Positions 23,597 to 29,904 are shown, counted from the first letter of the stretch. The stretch is 35,339 nucleotides of DNA from an uncultured Oscillospiraceae bacterium (GCA_944385425.1 CALWXD010000073.1:1-35339); one strand, 5' to 3'. Made by a program: numbers and translations. Notes: generated from the letters alone by a model not told the origin.

Positions 23597-24928
23597 CTAT
23601 ACCGGCTCGTCCCCGGCCTCCTGGACCTCCTCCAGGGTCATCTGCCGGCCCTGGAGCTCCCAGCCGTACTGCCGGCCGGGGGCCCCGTCCAGGGGATAAA
23701 ACCGCTTGCTTTTCACGTCAAATTCCAGCTGGATCTCCTTGGTCCCGCCGAAGGCCCGGTTTTTGAGGCACTGCAGGGTGGTGACGTTCTTCGGCTCCCC
23801 CCGCAGCTCCGCCTGGCCCCGGCTTAGGGCAAAGACGTTGTCCGCCCGGTTGGGCAGGTCCCCGCTGCCCCCGATGTCGTCCATCTGCAGCGCCTTGCGG
23901 CCCTTGTCCGCCTTCCGGGGGTGGGCCACCAGGTGGACGTGGACGCCGCCCTGCTTGGCAAAGGCCGCCAGGCGGCCGGCGAAGTTGGACTGGGCGCGGA
24001 AGTAGTCCCCGTCCCGGCTGTGCTTGAGCCCCACGGTCATGATGTTGTCCACCAAAAACACCTCCGCGCCGTAGCAGCGCCGGGCGTTGTCAAAGACCTG
24101 GAGGATGCTGTCCTCGCTGTGGCTGGAGGCGGAGCCGATGTCATAGAGGAAAAACCGCCGGTCCCACCACTCGTCGATCCGCTTTCGCACCGACTCCGCC
24201 ACCGCCGCCATCTTCCGCCCGGTCTCCTTGTCCTCGTAGACCCCCACATGGCCCGGTCCCGCCGCCTGGATGGTGAGCCAGAGCTTGAATTGCTCCGCGG
24301 CCAGCTCCCCGGAGTAGGCGCAGACCGTGGCCCCCTGGTCCACCGCCTCCAGCAGCAGCTGGCCCAGGAGGGTGCTCTTGCCCCGGCCCCGCTCCCCGGT
24401 CCAGAGGCTCAGCTGCCCGGCGTAAAACCCGCCGGTGAACCGGTCCAGGGCGGGGATGCCGGAGCGGTACCGCTGGAGGGAGGCGGCGCCGGGCGGCGCC
24501 ACGTCCGAAAGGTTGAGAAGGCCGTAGATGGGCAGCTCTCTGGCGTCCAGCAGCAGCTCGTTGACCCGGGAAAAACCAAACTGCTCCCGGAAGGACCAGA
24601 CGCTGCCGCAGCCCCGGAAGGCGTTTGCCGCCGGTATGTACACCGTGAGACCCGGCAGCACCCGGCGGAGGTTCTCCAGCATCCGCTGCCGCCGCCCCTC
24701 CTCCGCCACGGGGAGAAAGACGTAGGGGAAGGCGTGGAAAAACCTCTCGCACCGCCGGAGATCCTCCCACTGGACACCGGGGGCCAGCTTGACGGCGTTG
24801 ATCCCCGCCGCCTGCACGTCCTCCGCCGTCTCGCACAGCCACAGCCCCGTGGGCTGGTGGGGATCCACGAAGTGGAGGTCGAAGGTGAGAAAGCTCTGGG
24901 CCTTCAAGAGCTCTTCAGCAAATGCCAT
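23597..24928 (-). CDS. DnaB/Twinkle-like replicative helicase
   Basis: The ATG of MAFAEELLKAQSFLTF, nine bases after GGAGG and overlapping the upstream gene by 14 bases, gives 443 residues. The first ~110 residues (TGLWLCETAEDVQAAGINAV, then FPYVFLPVAEEGRRQRML) resemble a degenerate TOPRIM fold as in T7 gp4/Twinkle enzymes. The RecA-like domain starts near 160 with SGIPALDRFTGGFYAGQLSL, Walker A GERGRGKST (178-186) and Walker B EVFLVDN (Asp294), followed by a HVHLVAHPRK sensor segment and GSGDLPNRADNVFAL. It should unwind the phage DNA after loading by the preceding initiator. No primase zinc finger is present. Confidence 0.88.
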   Translation of the reverse strand: MAFAEELLKAQSFLTFDLHFVDPHQPTGLWLCETAEDVQAAGINAVKLAPGVQWEDLRRCERFFHAFPYVFLPVAEEGRRQRMLENLRRVLPGLTVYIPAANAFRGCGSVWSFREQFGFSRVNELLLDARELPIYGLLNLSDVAPPGAASLQRYRSGIPALDRFTGGFYAGQLSLWTGERGRGKSTLLGQLLLEAVDQGATVCAYSGELAAEQFKLWLTIQAAGPGHVGVYEDKETGRKMAAVAESVRKRIDEWWDRRFFLYDIGSASSHSEDSILQVFDNARRCYGAEVFLVDNIMTVGLKHSRDGDYFRAQSNFAGRLAAFAKQGGVHVHLVAHPRKADKGRKALQMDDIGGSGDLPNRADNVFALSRGQAELRGEPKNVTTLQCLKNRAFGGTKEIQLEFDVKSKRFYPLDGAPGRQYGWELQGRQMTLEEVQEAGDEPV

Positions 24929-25685
24929 CCCATGGGTCCTCCTCTCCGGCTGTCTCCGCCGGTGCTGCCGGCTGCACATCCTCCCACCGCCGGCCGCCCA
25001 GCCAGGTGGAGGCGTAGGGGATGCCGATGCCCCGGCGCCACTCGTCGCTCTCCAGCTGGCGGCTGAGGGCCCGGGCCATGGTCTCGATCAGCTCCTCCGA
25101 GGGCCGCAGCTTGTCCCATGCCCGGATGGCCCCCTGCCGGTTCTCCCCCCGGCACCGGGTGCGGTAGAAGGCCCAGAACGCCTCGAACCGCTCCGGTTTC
25201 CAGTCCGCCGTCTCCTTTGTCCGCCTGGCGCGCCTCTCCCCCCGTGGGGGGATTATAGGGGGGTATATCTCTTTAATAGATTGATCTTTACTTTGTTGTG
25301 TCGGATTTCCCGTTGACGGTTTTTCCGGCAATGGTTTTTCCGGCAGCGGTTCCTCCGTTGACGGGTTTTCCGGCAACGGTGCAGGGGCCTGGGGCGTGTC
25401 ATGGATGACGTACACATTCCCGCCAAACTTCCCGCCCTGGCCGTGGGCCTGCTCCCGGGTGAGATACCCCTCCGCCTCCAGCTCCTGGAGCCCGGAGCGG
25501 ATGGCATCCCGCCCTGTGGCGCAGATGGCGGCCAGGCCGCCCACCGTGTAGTCCCAGTCCTCCGGCAGGGAGAGGATCACGCACAAAAGGCCCTTGGCCT
25601 TGAGGGAGAGGGCGCTGCGCAGGATGCGGTTGGGCAGGACAGTGTACCCGCCCTGCCGCTCCACCCGGATGGTTGTCTCCGCCAT
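24915..25685 (-). CDS. DnaD-like replication initiator / helicase loader
   Basis: The ATG after GGGAGGGGTGACG gives 256 residues (MAETTIRVERQGGYTVLPNR...). Residues ~15-95 form a winged helix of the RepA_N/DnaD kind: LSLKAKGLLCVILSLPEDWD, VGGLAAICATGRDAIRSGLQ, ELEAEGYLTREQ and a wing with GKFGGNVYVI. A linker of near-repeats (PLPENP, PLPEKP) is encoded by the iteron-like DNA. Residues ~165-256 have the FEAFWAFYRTRCRG...AIRAWDKL pattern common in phage replication proteins next to helicases. Expected to bind the origin and load the helicase encoded just downstream. Role assigned from domain style and place. Confidence 0.82.
   Translation of the reverse strand: MAETTIRVERQGGYTVLPNRILRSALSLKAKGLLCVILSLPEDWDYTVGGLAAICATGRDAIRSGLQELEAEGYLTREQAHGQGGKFGGNVYVIHDTPQAPAPLPENPSTEEPLPEKPLPEKPSTGNPTQQSKDQSIKEIYPPIIPPRGERRARRTKETADWKPERFEAFWAFYRTRCRGENRQGAIRAWDKLRPSEELIETMARALSRQLESDEWRRGIGIPYASTWLGGRRWEDVQPAAPAETAGEEDPWDGIC
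25253..25379. other. Candidate phage replication origin (iterons plus AT-rich stretch)
   Basis: Inside the initiator gene two 25-bp direct repeats (25310-25334 and 25355-25379; about 23 matches, both starting CCGTTGACGG) enclose a third shorter copy; the shared core TTTTCCGGCA occurs three times (25321, 25336, 25366). On the left lies an AT-rich run (about 25253-25303, with TATATCTCTTTAATAGATTG) that stands out in a GC-rich gene and would suit a DNA-unwinding element. The layout is that of lambda-type origins located within the initiator gene. Confidence 0.65.
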
Positions 25686-25687
25686 CG

Positions 25688-25924
25688 TCACCCCTCCCGT
25701 CTGGAGCGGGGAAGGGTCATGTCGTCCCCGCTCATAAATCGCTCAAACCGCTCCCGGGGGATGATATAGCACCAGTTTTCCTGCCCTGGTCCCGGGGGCA
25801 GGGCCACGCCGAACCGGCAGTCGATGCCCTGGAGGGCGCACTGCCGCATCCGCTCGGCCAGCAGGTCCGCCCGGCGGCCCAGGCGGCCCGCCGCCTCCTG
25901 CAGCGTCAATGTACTTTTAGACAT
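25688..25924 (-). CDS. Small HTH protein ahead of the initiator
   Basis: The ATG is seven bases after AAGGAGG, giving 78 residues (MSKSTLTLQEAAGRLGRRAD...); an upstream extension is rejected. TLQEAAGRLGRRADLLAERM forms a helix-turn-helix, followed by a strand pair and a second helix (CRFGVALPPG, NWCYIIPRERFERFMSG). This matches short excisionase/MerR-like HTH proteins in gut phages with a central FGVA strand and a terminal Y-I-P-R-F pattern. It may regulate replication genes or serve as a recombination directionality factor; no evidence separates the two. It is three bases from the initiator gene. Confidence 0.68.
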   Translation of the reverse strand: MSKSTLTLQEAAGRLGRRADLLAERMRQCALQGIDCRFGVALPPGPGQENWCYIIPRERFERFMSGDDMTLPRSRREG

Positions 25925-25936
25925 AGCAAAACCTCC

Positions 25937-25965
25937 TTGCAAAAGGTGGGATTGTGTGGTAAAAT
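25937..25965 (+). promoter_or_regulatory. Plus-strand promoter antisense to the early operon
   Basis: TTGCAA (25937-25942), 17-base spacer, TAAAAT (25960-25965). It points away from the HTH gene and toward a strong plus-strand terminator only ~75 bases on, with no gene between. The -35 overlaps the ribosome-binding region of the divergent HTH gene. Confidence 0.65.
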
Positions 25966-25971
25966 AACAAA

Positions 25972-26046
25972 AGAGAGTATTTTGTGAGCACAAAATCTCC
26001 CCCTGCCCCGGCTGGTGGTTGTGACACCGGCCGGGGCGCTTTTTGT
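25972..26046 (+). ncRNA. Predicted ~75-nt antisense RNA (OOP-like)
   Basis: Predicted from the promoter at 25937 to a terminator whose stem GCCCCGGCTGGTG (26005-26017) pairs with CACCGGCCGGGGC (26025-26037) before GCTTTTTG. A second hairpin, ATTTTGTG-AG-CACAAAAT (25979-25996), lies near the 5' end. The RNA would be complementary to the leader between the tiny membrane-protein gene and the replication genes. Lambda OOP RNA, about 77 nt and placed just before the O replication gene in opposite orientation, is a close structural parallel. Existence and boundaries are prediction only. Confidence 0.6.
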
Positions 26047-26048
26047 CC

Positions 26049-26192
26049 TCATATCAGCAGCCAGATGGCCGCCAGCAGCAGGGCGCCAGCCGTCCCCAGA
26101 GCCGCCCGCTGACAGCCCGCCTCCCGGCGCTGCCGCCGCATCCGCCGCACCCGGCGGCTGTACTCCTCCGCGCGATAGATCCGCTCGCTCAT
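26049..26192 (-). CDS. Tiny single-pass membrane protein B
   Basis: A 47-residue protein, MSERIYRAEEYSRRVRRMRR then QRREAGCQRA and a hydrophobic C-terminus (ALGTAGALLLAAIWLLI). The basic, Arg-rich cytosolic half and a single C-terminal transmembrane helix give an inside-positive topology. Its YSRRVR motif and overall shape are shared with the upstream 54-residue gene, so the two look like tandem duplicates. An AGGAGGACATCG ribosome site precedes the ATG. Function unknown; a role in superinfection or membrane-level control is only speculation. Confidence 0.7.
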   Translation of the reverse strand: MSERIYRAEEYSRRVRRMRRQRREAGCQRAALGTAGALLLAAIWLLI

Positions 26193-26215
26193 ATCGATGT
26201 CCTCCTATGTATGTT

Positions 26216-26380
26216 CTACTTGGCGCCCAGTACCAGGGCCAGTCCTATGGCTAGGGCCAGCGCGGCCCCGGCCAGGCCCCAGAGCCAGCAGCTCAACCGC
26301 CGGCGCTGCCGTACCCGCCGGCTGTAGTCCAGCGCGCGGGCCTCTCTCTCGTCCAGCTCCTCCCTGCGTTCGCTGTCCAT
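26216..26380 (-). CDS. Tiny single-pass membrane protein A
   Basis: A 54-residue protein beginning MDSERREELDEREARALDYS, then RRVRQRRRLSCWLWGLAG and a hydrophobic end (AALALAIGLALVLGAK). As in its neighbour, an Arg-rich segment with YSRRVR precedes one transmembrane helix at the C-terminus. It has an AAGGGGGGTAAGCA ribosome site, four bases downstream of the cro-like stop. It is the second gene of the leftward early operon, so it should be made at the onset of lytic growth. Confidence 0.7.
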   Translation of the reverse strand: MDSERREELDEREARALDYSRRVRQRRRLSCWLWGLAGAALALAIGLALVLGAK

Positions 26381-26383
26381 TGC

Positions 26384-26599
26384 TTACCCCCCTTCCTGCT
26401 CCGCAGCCAGCTTGTAAAAATAGTCGTAGGGTACCCCCAGCGCATCACAGATGGCGGCCAGGTCCTCGGCGGCCATTTTCTGCTGGCCACGGATCATGAC
26501 GCTTGTTTTTTGCTTGGACCAACCGCATTTTTCTGCGATTTCGGTCTGCTTGATTTTGTTCAAGCGGATGTAGTCCTGGATCGCAAGTGCTATGTTCAA
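26384..26599 (-). CDS. Cro-like XRE-family repressor
   Basis: A TTG start six bases after GAGGTGAG gives 71 residues, nearly all an XRE helix-turn-helix domain: MNIALAIQDYIRLNKIKQTE, then IAEKCGWSKQKTSVMIRGQQ as the HTH, and an ending DALGVPYDYFYKLAAEQEGG. It is the first gene of the leftward operon, divergent from the CI-like gene, which is the position of Cro. It should bind the shared operators and turn down lysogenic transcription. Start choice is fixed by the ribosome site; ATG codons further upstream are out of register or lie in the promoter. Confidence 0.88.
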   Translation of the reverse strand: MNIALAIQDYIRLNKIKQTEIAEKCGWSKQKTSVMIRGQQKMAAEDLAAICDALGVPYDYFYKLAAEQEGG

Positions 26600-26738
26600 T
26601 CTGTCTCACCTCGATGTAGCGATTTTCTTGACCTATCCGCATGGTAGCACAGAAAAACGCTACTGTCAATAGAAAATCACGATTTACTTGACTTTTCTTT
26701 TTTGCCATGATACGATACAATCAAAGGCGGGTGAATGC
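26600..26738. promoter_or_regulatory. Divergent lysis-lysogeny promoters with operators
   Basis: Leftward promoter: TTGACA (complement of 26664-26669), 17 bases, TACCAT (complement of 26641-26646). Rightward promoter for the CI-like gene: TTGACT (26688-26693), 17 bases, TACGAT (26711-26716). Operator candidates: GTAGCGATTTTC at 26616-26627 and its inverted near-copy GAAAAACGCTAC at 26652-26663, together flanking the leftward -10; and the palindrome AAATC-AC-GATTT at 26674-26685, directly before the rightward -35. Similar CGATTT(T/A)CTTGAC segments recur at 26620 and 26680. Confidence 0.8.
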
Positions 26739-27560
26739 ATGAACGGAAATGATACCTCTTTGCGTGAGAGGATACGCCTAAATTTAATTAACGCGATGGC
26801 ACATGCGGAATTAAATCAAGTAGGTTTGGCCGAAAAATTAGGTATCAGCAAAGGAACTGTTAATAATTGGGTTAGAGGGAACAACTCACCAGATGTTGAC
26901 ATGGTTCCCAAAATCTGTGAGGTTTTGGGAATCTCGATTCTCGACCTATATAAACCTAGGAACGAGGAATTATCACAAAAAGAGAGTCAAAAAATGCGCT
27001 ACTCCCCCGCCGCCCTGCAGCTGGCACGGGACTACGACCAGCGGCTGGACAGCTGGGGGCGGGAGATGGTCCGGGCTGTGGTGGACGTGGAGATCCAGCG
27101 CTGCGAGGACGAGGAGCAGCTCCGCCGGGAGGCGGCAAAGCCGGAGCCCCGGCAGATCCCGCTCTACCTGGAACCGGCCGCCGCCGGTTTTGCAAGCCCC
27201 GTGGAGGGGCGAGACTATACCATCATCGAGCTGGGGCCGGACGACCCCCAGGGCGCAGCCTTCGCTGTCCGTCTCCAGGGGGACAGTATGGCCCCCGATT
27301 TCCCAGACGGTTCCGTGGTCTACGTCAGCCACGACAGCCTGGCCGATGGGGATATCGGGATTTTCTCCGTGGATGACGGCACCGTCTGTAAGCAGTATCA
27401 CCGGGATGGTTTCGGCATGGTCTACCTGTTCAGCCTCAACCGCAAACTGGCGGAGGCGGATGTGATGATCCCGCCCAGCTCCGGCAGGACACTGGTGTGC
27501 CATGGCCGGGTGATCACCCGGAAACGCTACAAAGTCCCCGGCGTGGAGCCGTGGCAATAA
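26739..27560 (+). CDS. CI-like phage repressor (XRE + S24 peptidase)
   Basis: The ATG at 26739 follows AAAGGCGGG and gives 273 residues. Residues ~8-70 are an XRE helix-turn-helix (GLAEKLGISKGTVNNWVRGN). Residues ~139-265 are a LexA/CI-type S24 domain with the autocleavage site Ala149-Gly150 (PAAAGF), nucleophile Ser183 (QGDSM) and Lys218 (CKQY). RecA-stimulated self-cleavage would release lytic genes on DNA damage. The first ~85 codons are AT-rich, the rest is strongly GC-rich, with a sharp switch near 26,995, so the protein is a mosaic. Its S24 half is very similar to that of the host repressor at 30,650. Confidence 0.95.
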   Translation: MNGNDTSLRERIRLNLINAMAHAELNQVGLAEKLGISKGTVNNWVRGNNSPDVDMVPKICEVLGISILDLYKPRNEELSQKESQKMRYSPAALQLARDYDQRLDSWGREMVRAVVDVEIQRCEDEEQLRREAAKPEPRQIPLYLEPAAAGFASPVEGRDYTIIELGPDDPQGAAFAVRLQGDSMAPDFPDGSVVYVSHDSLADGDIGIFSVDDGTVCKQYHRDGFGMVYLFSLNRKLAEADVMIPPSSGRTLVCHGRVITRKRYKVPGVEPWQ

Positions 27561-27580
27561 AAAAGCCCCGCAGAGCGGGG
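27559..27580 (-). terminator. Leftward-facing terminator after cI
   Basis: CCCCGC-AGA-GCGGGG (27566-27580) is preceded by AAAAAA, so the T tract lies downstream only for minus-strand transcripts. It would block RNA polymerase coming from the integrase side and protect cI from antisense reading. Confidence 0.6.
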
Positions 27581-27594
27581 GAGGGGGAGAGAAC

Positions 27595-28248
27595 ATGAAA
27601 AGAGTATTCTGCGTATTGTTGTCCTTGCCTATGTTGTTGTCTCTTATGGCGTGTGGGAATGGTGATGGGACAGACACTTTGGTGGCTGATCTTGAGCAGC
27701 AGATCCAGGAGCTGGAGGAGGAAAATGCCAATCTGAAAGCCCAATTAGAAAATTACGGCGTCATTGTGGGGGAAGACGGGATCGCCGTTGAGCCGGAAAC
27801 ACCGGAAACACAAAAAATAGAGATTGGAGCTGTTTCTACGATTCCGGAACTCTGCGAATTTACGGTAGATTATGCGGAATTGAAAAAGGAGGTTCTCCCG
27901 CCTAACCCAGATTCCTATTACTCTTATTACCAAGAAAAAGACGGGATGACCTACTTGGATGTCGCGATCAGCGTCAAAAATCTGCGGACAACAGCCCGTA
28001 CAGCGAGTGACTTTGGATCAGTGAAAGCCATTGTTGGCAGTGGGTATGAATACAACGGGTTCTCCGTGATTGAGGAGCCGGGCGGTGTAGATTTTACCTA
28101 TACCAACATTACGAATGTAGATCCGTTAGAGACAGCCGTTATCCACTATCTGATCTCCATCCCCAATGAACTCGCCGATGACGCGGCTGCTGGGATTATT
28201 CTTGAAATTACCATGCTGGATAACGATTATACGCTTACCGCAAGATAA
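27595..28248 (+). CDS. Prophage-encoded lipoprotein
   Basis: A 217-residue secreted lipoprotein: a type II signal peptide (MKRVFCVLLSLPMLLSLMAC) with lipobox LMAC, lipidated Cys20, then a coiled coil (DLEQQIQELEEENANLKAQL) and a C-terminal beta-rich domain of ~130 residues starting near IGAVSTIPELCEF, resembling extracellular immunoglobulin-like lipoprotein domains (DVAISVKNLRTTARTASDFG). The gene sits between cI and the integrase, where several Gram-positive temperate phages encode lipoproteins such as Ltp of Streptococcus phage TP-J34 that block superinfection. Expression in the lysogen is likely, as it follows cI on the same strand. Its G+C content is below that of neighbouring genes. Confidence 0.8.
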   Translation: MKRVFCVLLSLPMLLSLMACGNGDGTDTLVADLEQQIQELEEENANLKAQLENYGVIVGEDGIAVEPETPETQKIEIGAVSTIPELCEFTVDYAELKKEVLPPNPDSYYSYYQEKDGMTYLDVAISVKNLRTTARTASDFGSVKAIVGSGYEYNGFSVIEEPGGVDFTYTNITNVDPLETAVIHYLISIPNELADDAAAGIILEITMLDNDYTLTAR

Positions 28249-28299
28249 AACCACCGCCCCGGCGGGGGCGGCCAGCGGGCAGACAGGAAGGAGAACCGT

Positions 28300-28650
28300 A
28301 TGAACAACGAAGAAAAGATCTTAGCGATCCTGGAAAAGCACAGTGAGCTGCTGGACCAGATCAGCAGCCGCCTGGATAAGGTGGACAGCCGCCTGGACAC
28401 GCTGGAAGAGAGCCAGGCCGAGATGCAGGACAGCATGGCCGAGATGCAGGCCACGCTGACCAAGGTGGCCGTGACCCAGGAGAACATCGTCCTGCCCCGG
28501 CTGGAGGCGCTGTACGAGGGGCAGGAGAACCTGCGGGAGACCCTGGCCCCCAAGGGGCGGGTGGAGGCCCTGGAGGACGACGTGGCCCTGTTGAAGGAAG
28601 TGATCCGTACCCATTCCCGGGATATCGCGGAGCTGAAAAAGGCGCAGTAG
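28300..28650 (+). CDS. Coiled-coil protein of unknown function
   Basis: A 116-residue protein beginning MNNEEKILAILEKHSELLDQ, made almost wholly of heptad-like repeats (ISSRLDKVDSRLDTLEESQA, EMQDSMAEMQATL, GRVEALEDDVALLKEVI). No membrane segment or catalytic motif is present. Similar short coiled-coil proteins are common in Firmicutes genomes and prophages. The ATG follows GGAAGGAGAACCGT. Lysogenic expression with the lipoprotein is likely, but no function can be assigned. Confidence 0.7.
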   Translation: MNNEEKILAILEKHSELLDQISSRLDKVDSRLDTLEESQAEMQDSMAEMQATLTKVAVTQENIVLPRLEALYEGQENLRETLAPKGRVEALEDDVALLKEVIRTHSRDIAELKKAQ

Positions 28651-28652
28651 CG

Positions 28653-28669
28653 GTGTCCGACTTGGACAC
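28653..28669 (+). repeat. 17-bp palindromic site, copy 3
   Basis: GTGTCCGACTTGGACAC, identical to copies at 13164 and 22584, here in the non-coding gap between the coiled-coil gene and the integrase, three bases after a stop codon and directly before an A7 run and hairpin. Confidence 0.8.
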
Positions 28670-28707
28670 AAAAAAAGCCGCCCCCGGTGTTGCAGCACCG
28701 AGGGCGG
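28670..28707 (-). terminator. Leftward-facing terminator before integrase
   Basis: CCGCCCCCGGTG (28678-28689) pairs with CACCGAGGGCGG (28696-28707), one mismatch; AAAAAAA lies on the left, giving a T7 tract for minus-strand transcripts. It faces the same way as the hairpin after cI. Confidence 0.6.
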
Positions 28708-28709
28708 AA

Positions 28710-28752
28710 GGGGCAGATCGAACCGTAGGCGCGGGATCTTTCTGCCCTTTTA
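28710..28752 (+). terminator. Rightward terminator of the lysogeny operon
   Basis: GGGCAGATC (28711-28719) pairs with GATC-TT-TCTGCCC (to 28747), followed by TTTT. It would end transcripts from cI, the lipoprotein and the coiled-coil gene before the integrase. Confidence 0.55.
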
Positions 28753-28780
28753 TCTTACCGGATGAAAGGGGAAGTGTCAA

Positions 28781-29872
28781 GTGAAACGCGCGATGAAAGG
28801 GGACGGCACCCTCCGCCAGCGGCTGGACGGCCGCTGGGAGTACCGGGTGGTGGTGGGAATGGACGCCGACGGCAAGGTGATCCGCAAGAGCTTTTACTCC
28901 ACCGACAAGTCCGGCCGGGGCGCCAAGAACAAGTACAAGGAGTGGCTGGAGGGGAAGGAGCAGCCAATCCAGTCCAAGCAGACGGTGAAGATGTGGGCGG
29001 AGAAGTGGCTGGAGACCTACAAAAAGGGGCGGGTGGCCCCCCAGTCCTACCGCAATTACAAGACTTATGTGGACAAGCATATTGTCCCGGCTCTGGGCCG
29101 CTTTCTTCTCTCGGAGGTCAAGCCGGTGCAGATCCAGGGGCTGTACGCGGCGAAAGCGGATCTGTCCGACTCGGCCCTAAACCACATCCGCATCGCCCTC
29201 AACGGGATCTTTGAGAGCGCCGTGGACAACGGCCTATGCGGCACAAACCCCGCCGCTAAGATCCGGCCCCAGCGCCGAGGGGAGCGGGATCCCCAGGTGT
29301 TCACCCGGGAGGAGGTGGAGACGCTGCTGGCGGCCTGCAGAGAGCACCCGGATGGCGTCTATGTGGAGGCCCTGCTGTATACGGGGCTGCGGATCGGGGA
29401 GCTGTGCGCCCTCATGTGGTCCGATGTGGACCTGGAGCGGGGCGTGCTCACCATCAGCAAGTCCGCCAGCATCACCGGGGAGCGGGGACGGAAGTATGAA
29501 GTGAAACACACCACCAAGACCGGCCGCACCCGGCAGGTGGTCCTTACGCCGGAGGGGGTGGAGCTGTTCCGCCGTCTTCCCCGCCGGGGACTGTATGTCT
29601 TCACCGGGGACCGCACGGCCTTCTGCAGCCCGGATACCTACCGCCGTCGGTATGACCGGGTATTTGAGGGGGTGCCGGTCCGGCACCTGTCGCCTCACAA
29701 ATGCCGGCATACATACGCCACATTTTTGCTGGATGCCGGGGCGAATATCCGGGCGGTGCAGGACCAGCTGGGCCACGCCCGGATCACCACCACGGAGATC
29801 TACACCCATGTGGACCTGGAGACCCGCCGGGAGAACGTGGACCGCCTGGTGTTCGACAAAAAAGCGGAATAG
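28781..29872 (+). CDS. int: Tyrosine site-specific integrase
   Basis: A GTG nine bases after AAAGGGG gives 363 residues. An N-terminal AP2-like arm-binding domain (MKGDGTLRQRLDGRWEYRVV) is followed by a SAM-like core-binding domain at ~65-160 (TVKMWAEKWLETYKKGRVA) and a catalytic domain. Catalytic residues: Arg204 (TGLRIGELCAL), Lys246 (TTKTGRTR), His306 and Arg309 (HKCRH), His332 (LGH), nucleophile Tyr341 (EIYTHVD). It inserts the phage into the 3' part of a tRNA-Tyr gene, whose remnant lies about 75 bases past its stop. The ATG four codons on is an alternative start. Confidence 0.97.
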   Translation: MKRAMKGDGTLRQRLDGRWEYRVVVGMDADGKVIRKSFYSTDKSGRGAKNKYKEWLEGKEQPIQSKQTVKMWAEKWLETYKKGRVAPQSYRNYKTYVDKHIVPALGRFLLSEVKPVQIQGLYAAKADLSDSALNHIRIALNGIFESAVDNGLCGTNPAAKIRPQRRGERDPQVFTREEVETLLAACREHPDGVYVEALLYTGLRIGELCALMWSDVDLERGVLTISKSASITGERGRKYEVKHTTKTGRTRQVVLTPEGVELFRRLPRRGLYVFTGDRTAFCSPDTYRRRYDRVFEGVPVRHLSPHKCRHTYATFLLDAGANIRAVQDQLGHARITTTEIYTHVDLETRRENVDRLVFDKKAE

Positions 29873-29903
29873 GGGTAAAAAAGGGGTAGGGAAGGGGATG
29901 GGA
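29871..29903 (+). repeat. Three tandem 11-bp direct repeats (candidate integrase arm sites)
   Basis: AGGGGTA at 29871, AGGGGTA at 29882 and AGGGGAT at 29893 are spaced exactly 11 bases, about one helical turn. They lie between int and the crossover region, where arm-type sites of tyrosine integrases are found. Roughly one turn spacing suggests same-face protein binding. Confidence 0.5.
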
Positions 29904-29904
29904 A

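Noticed and set aside
1..26600. Lysis genes (holin, endolysin) in this window
   Set aside because: No amidase, muramidase or holin-like pair was recognised; they are presumably left of position 1.
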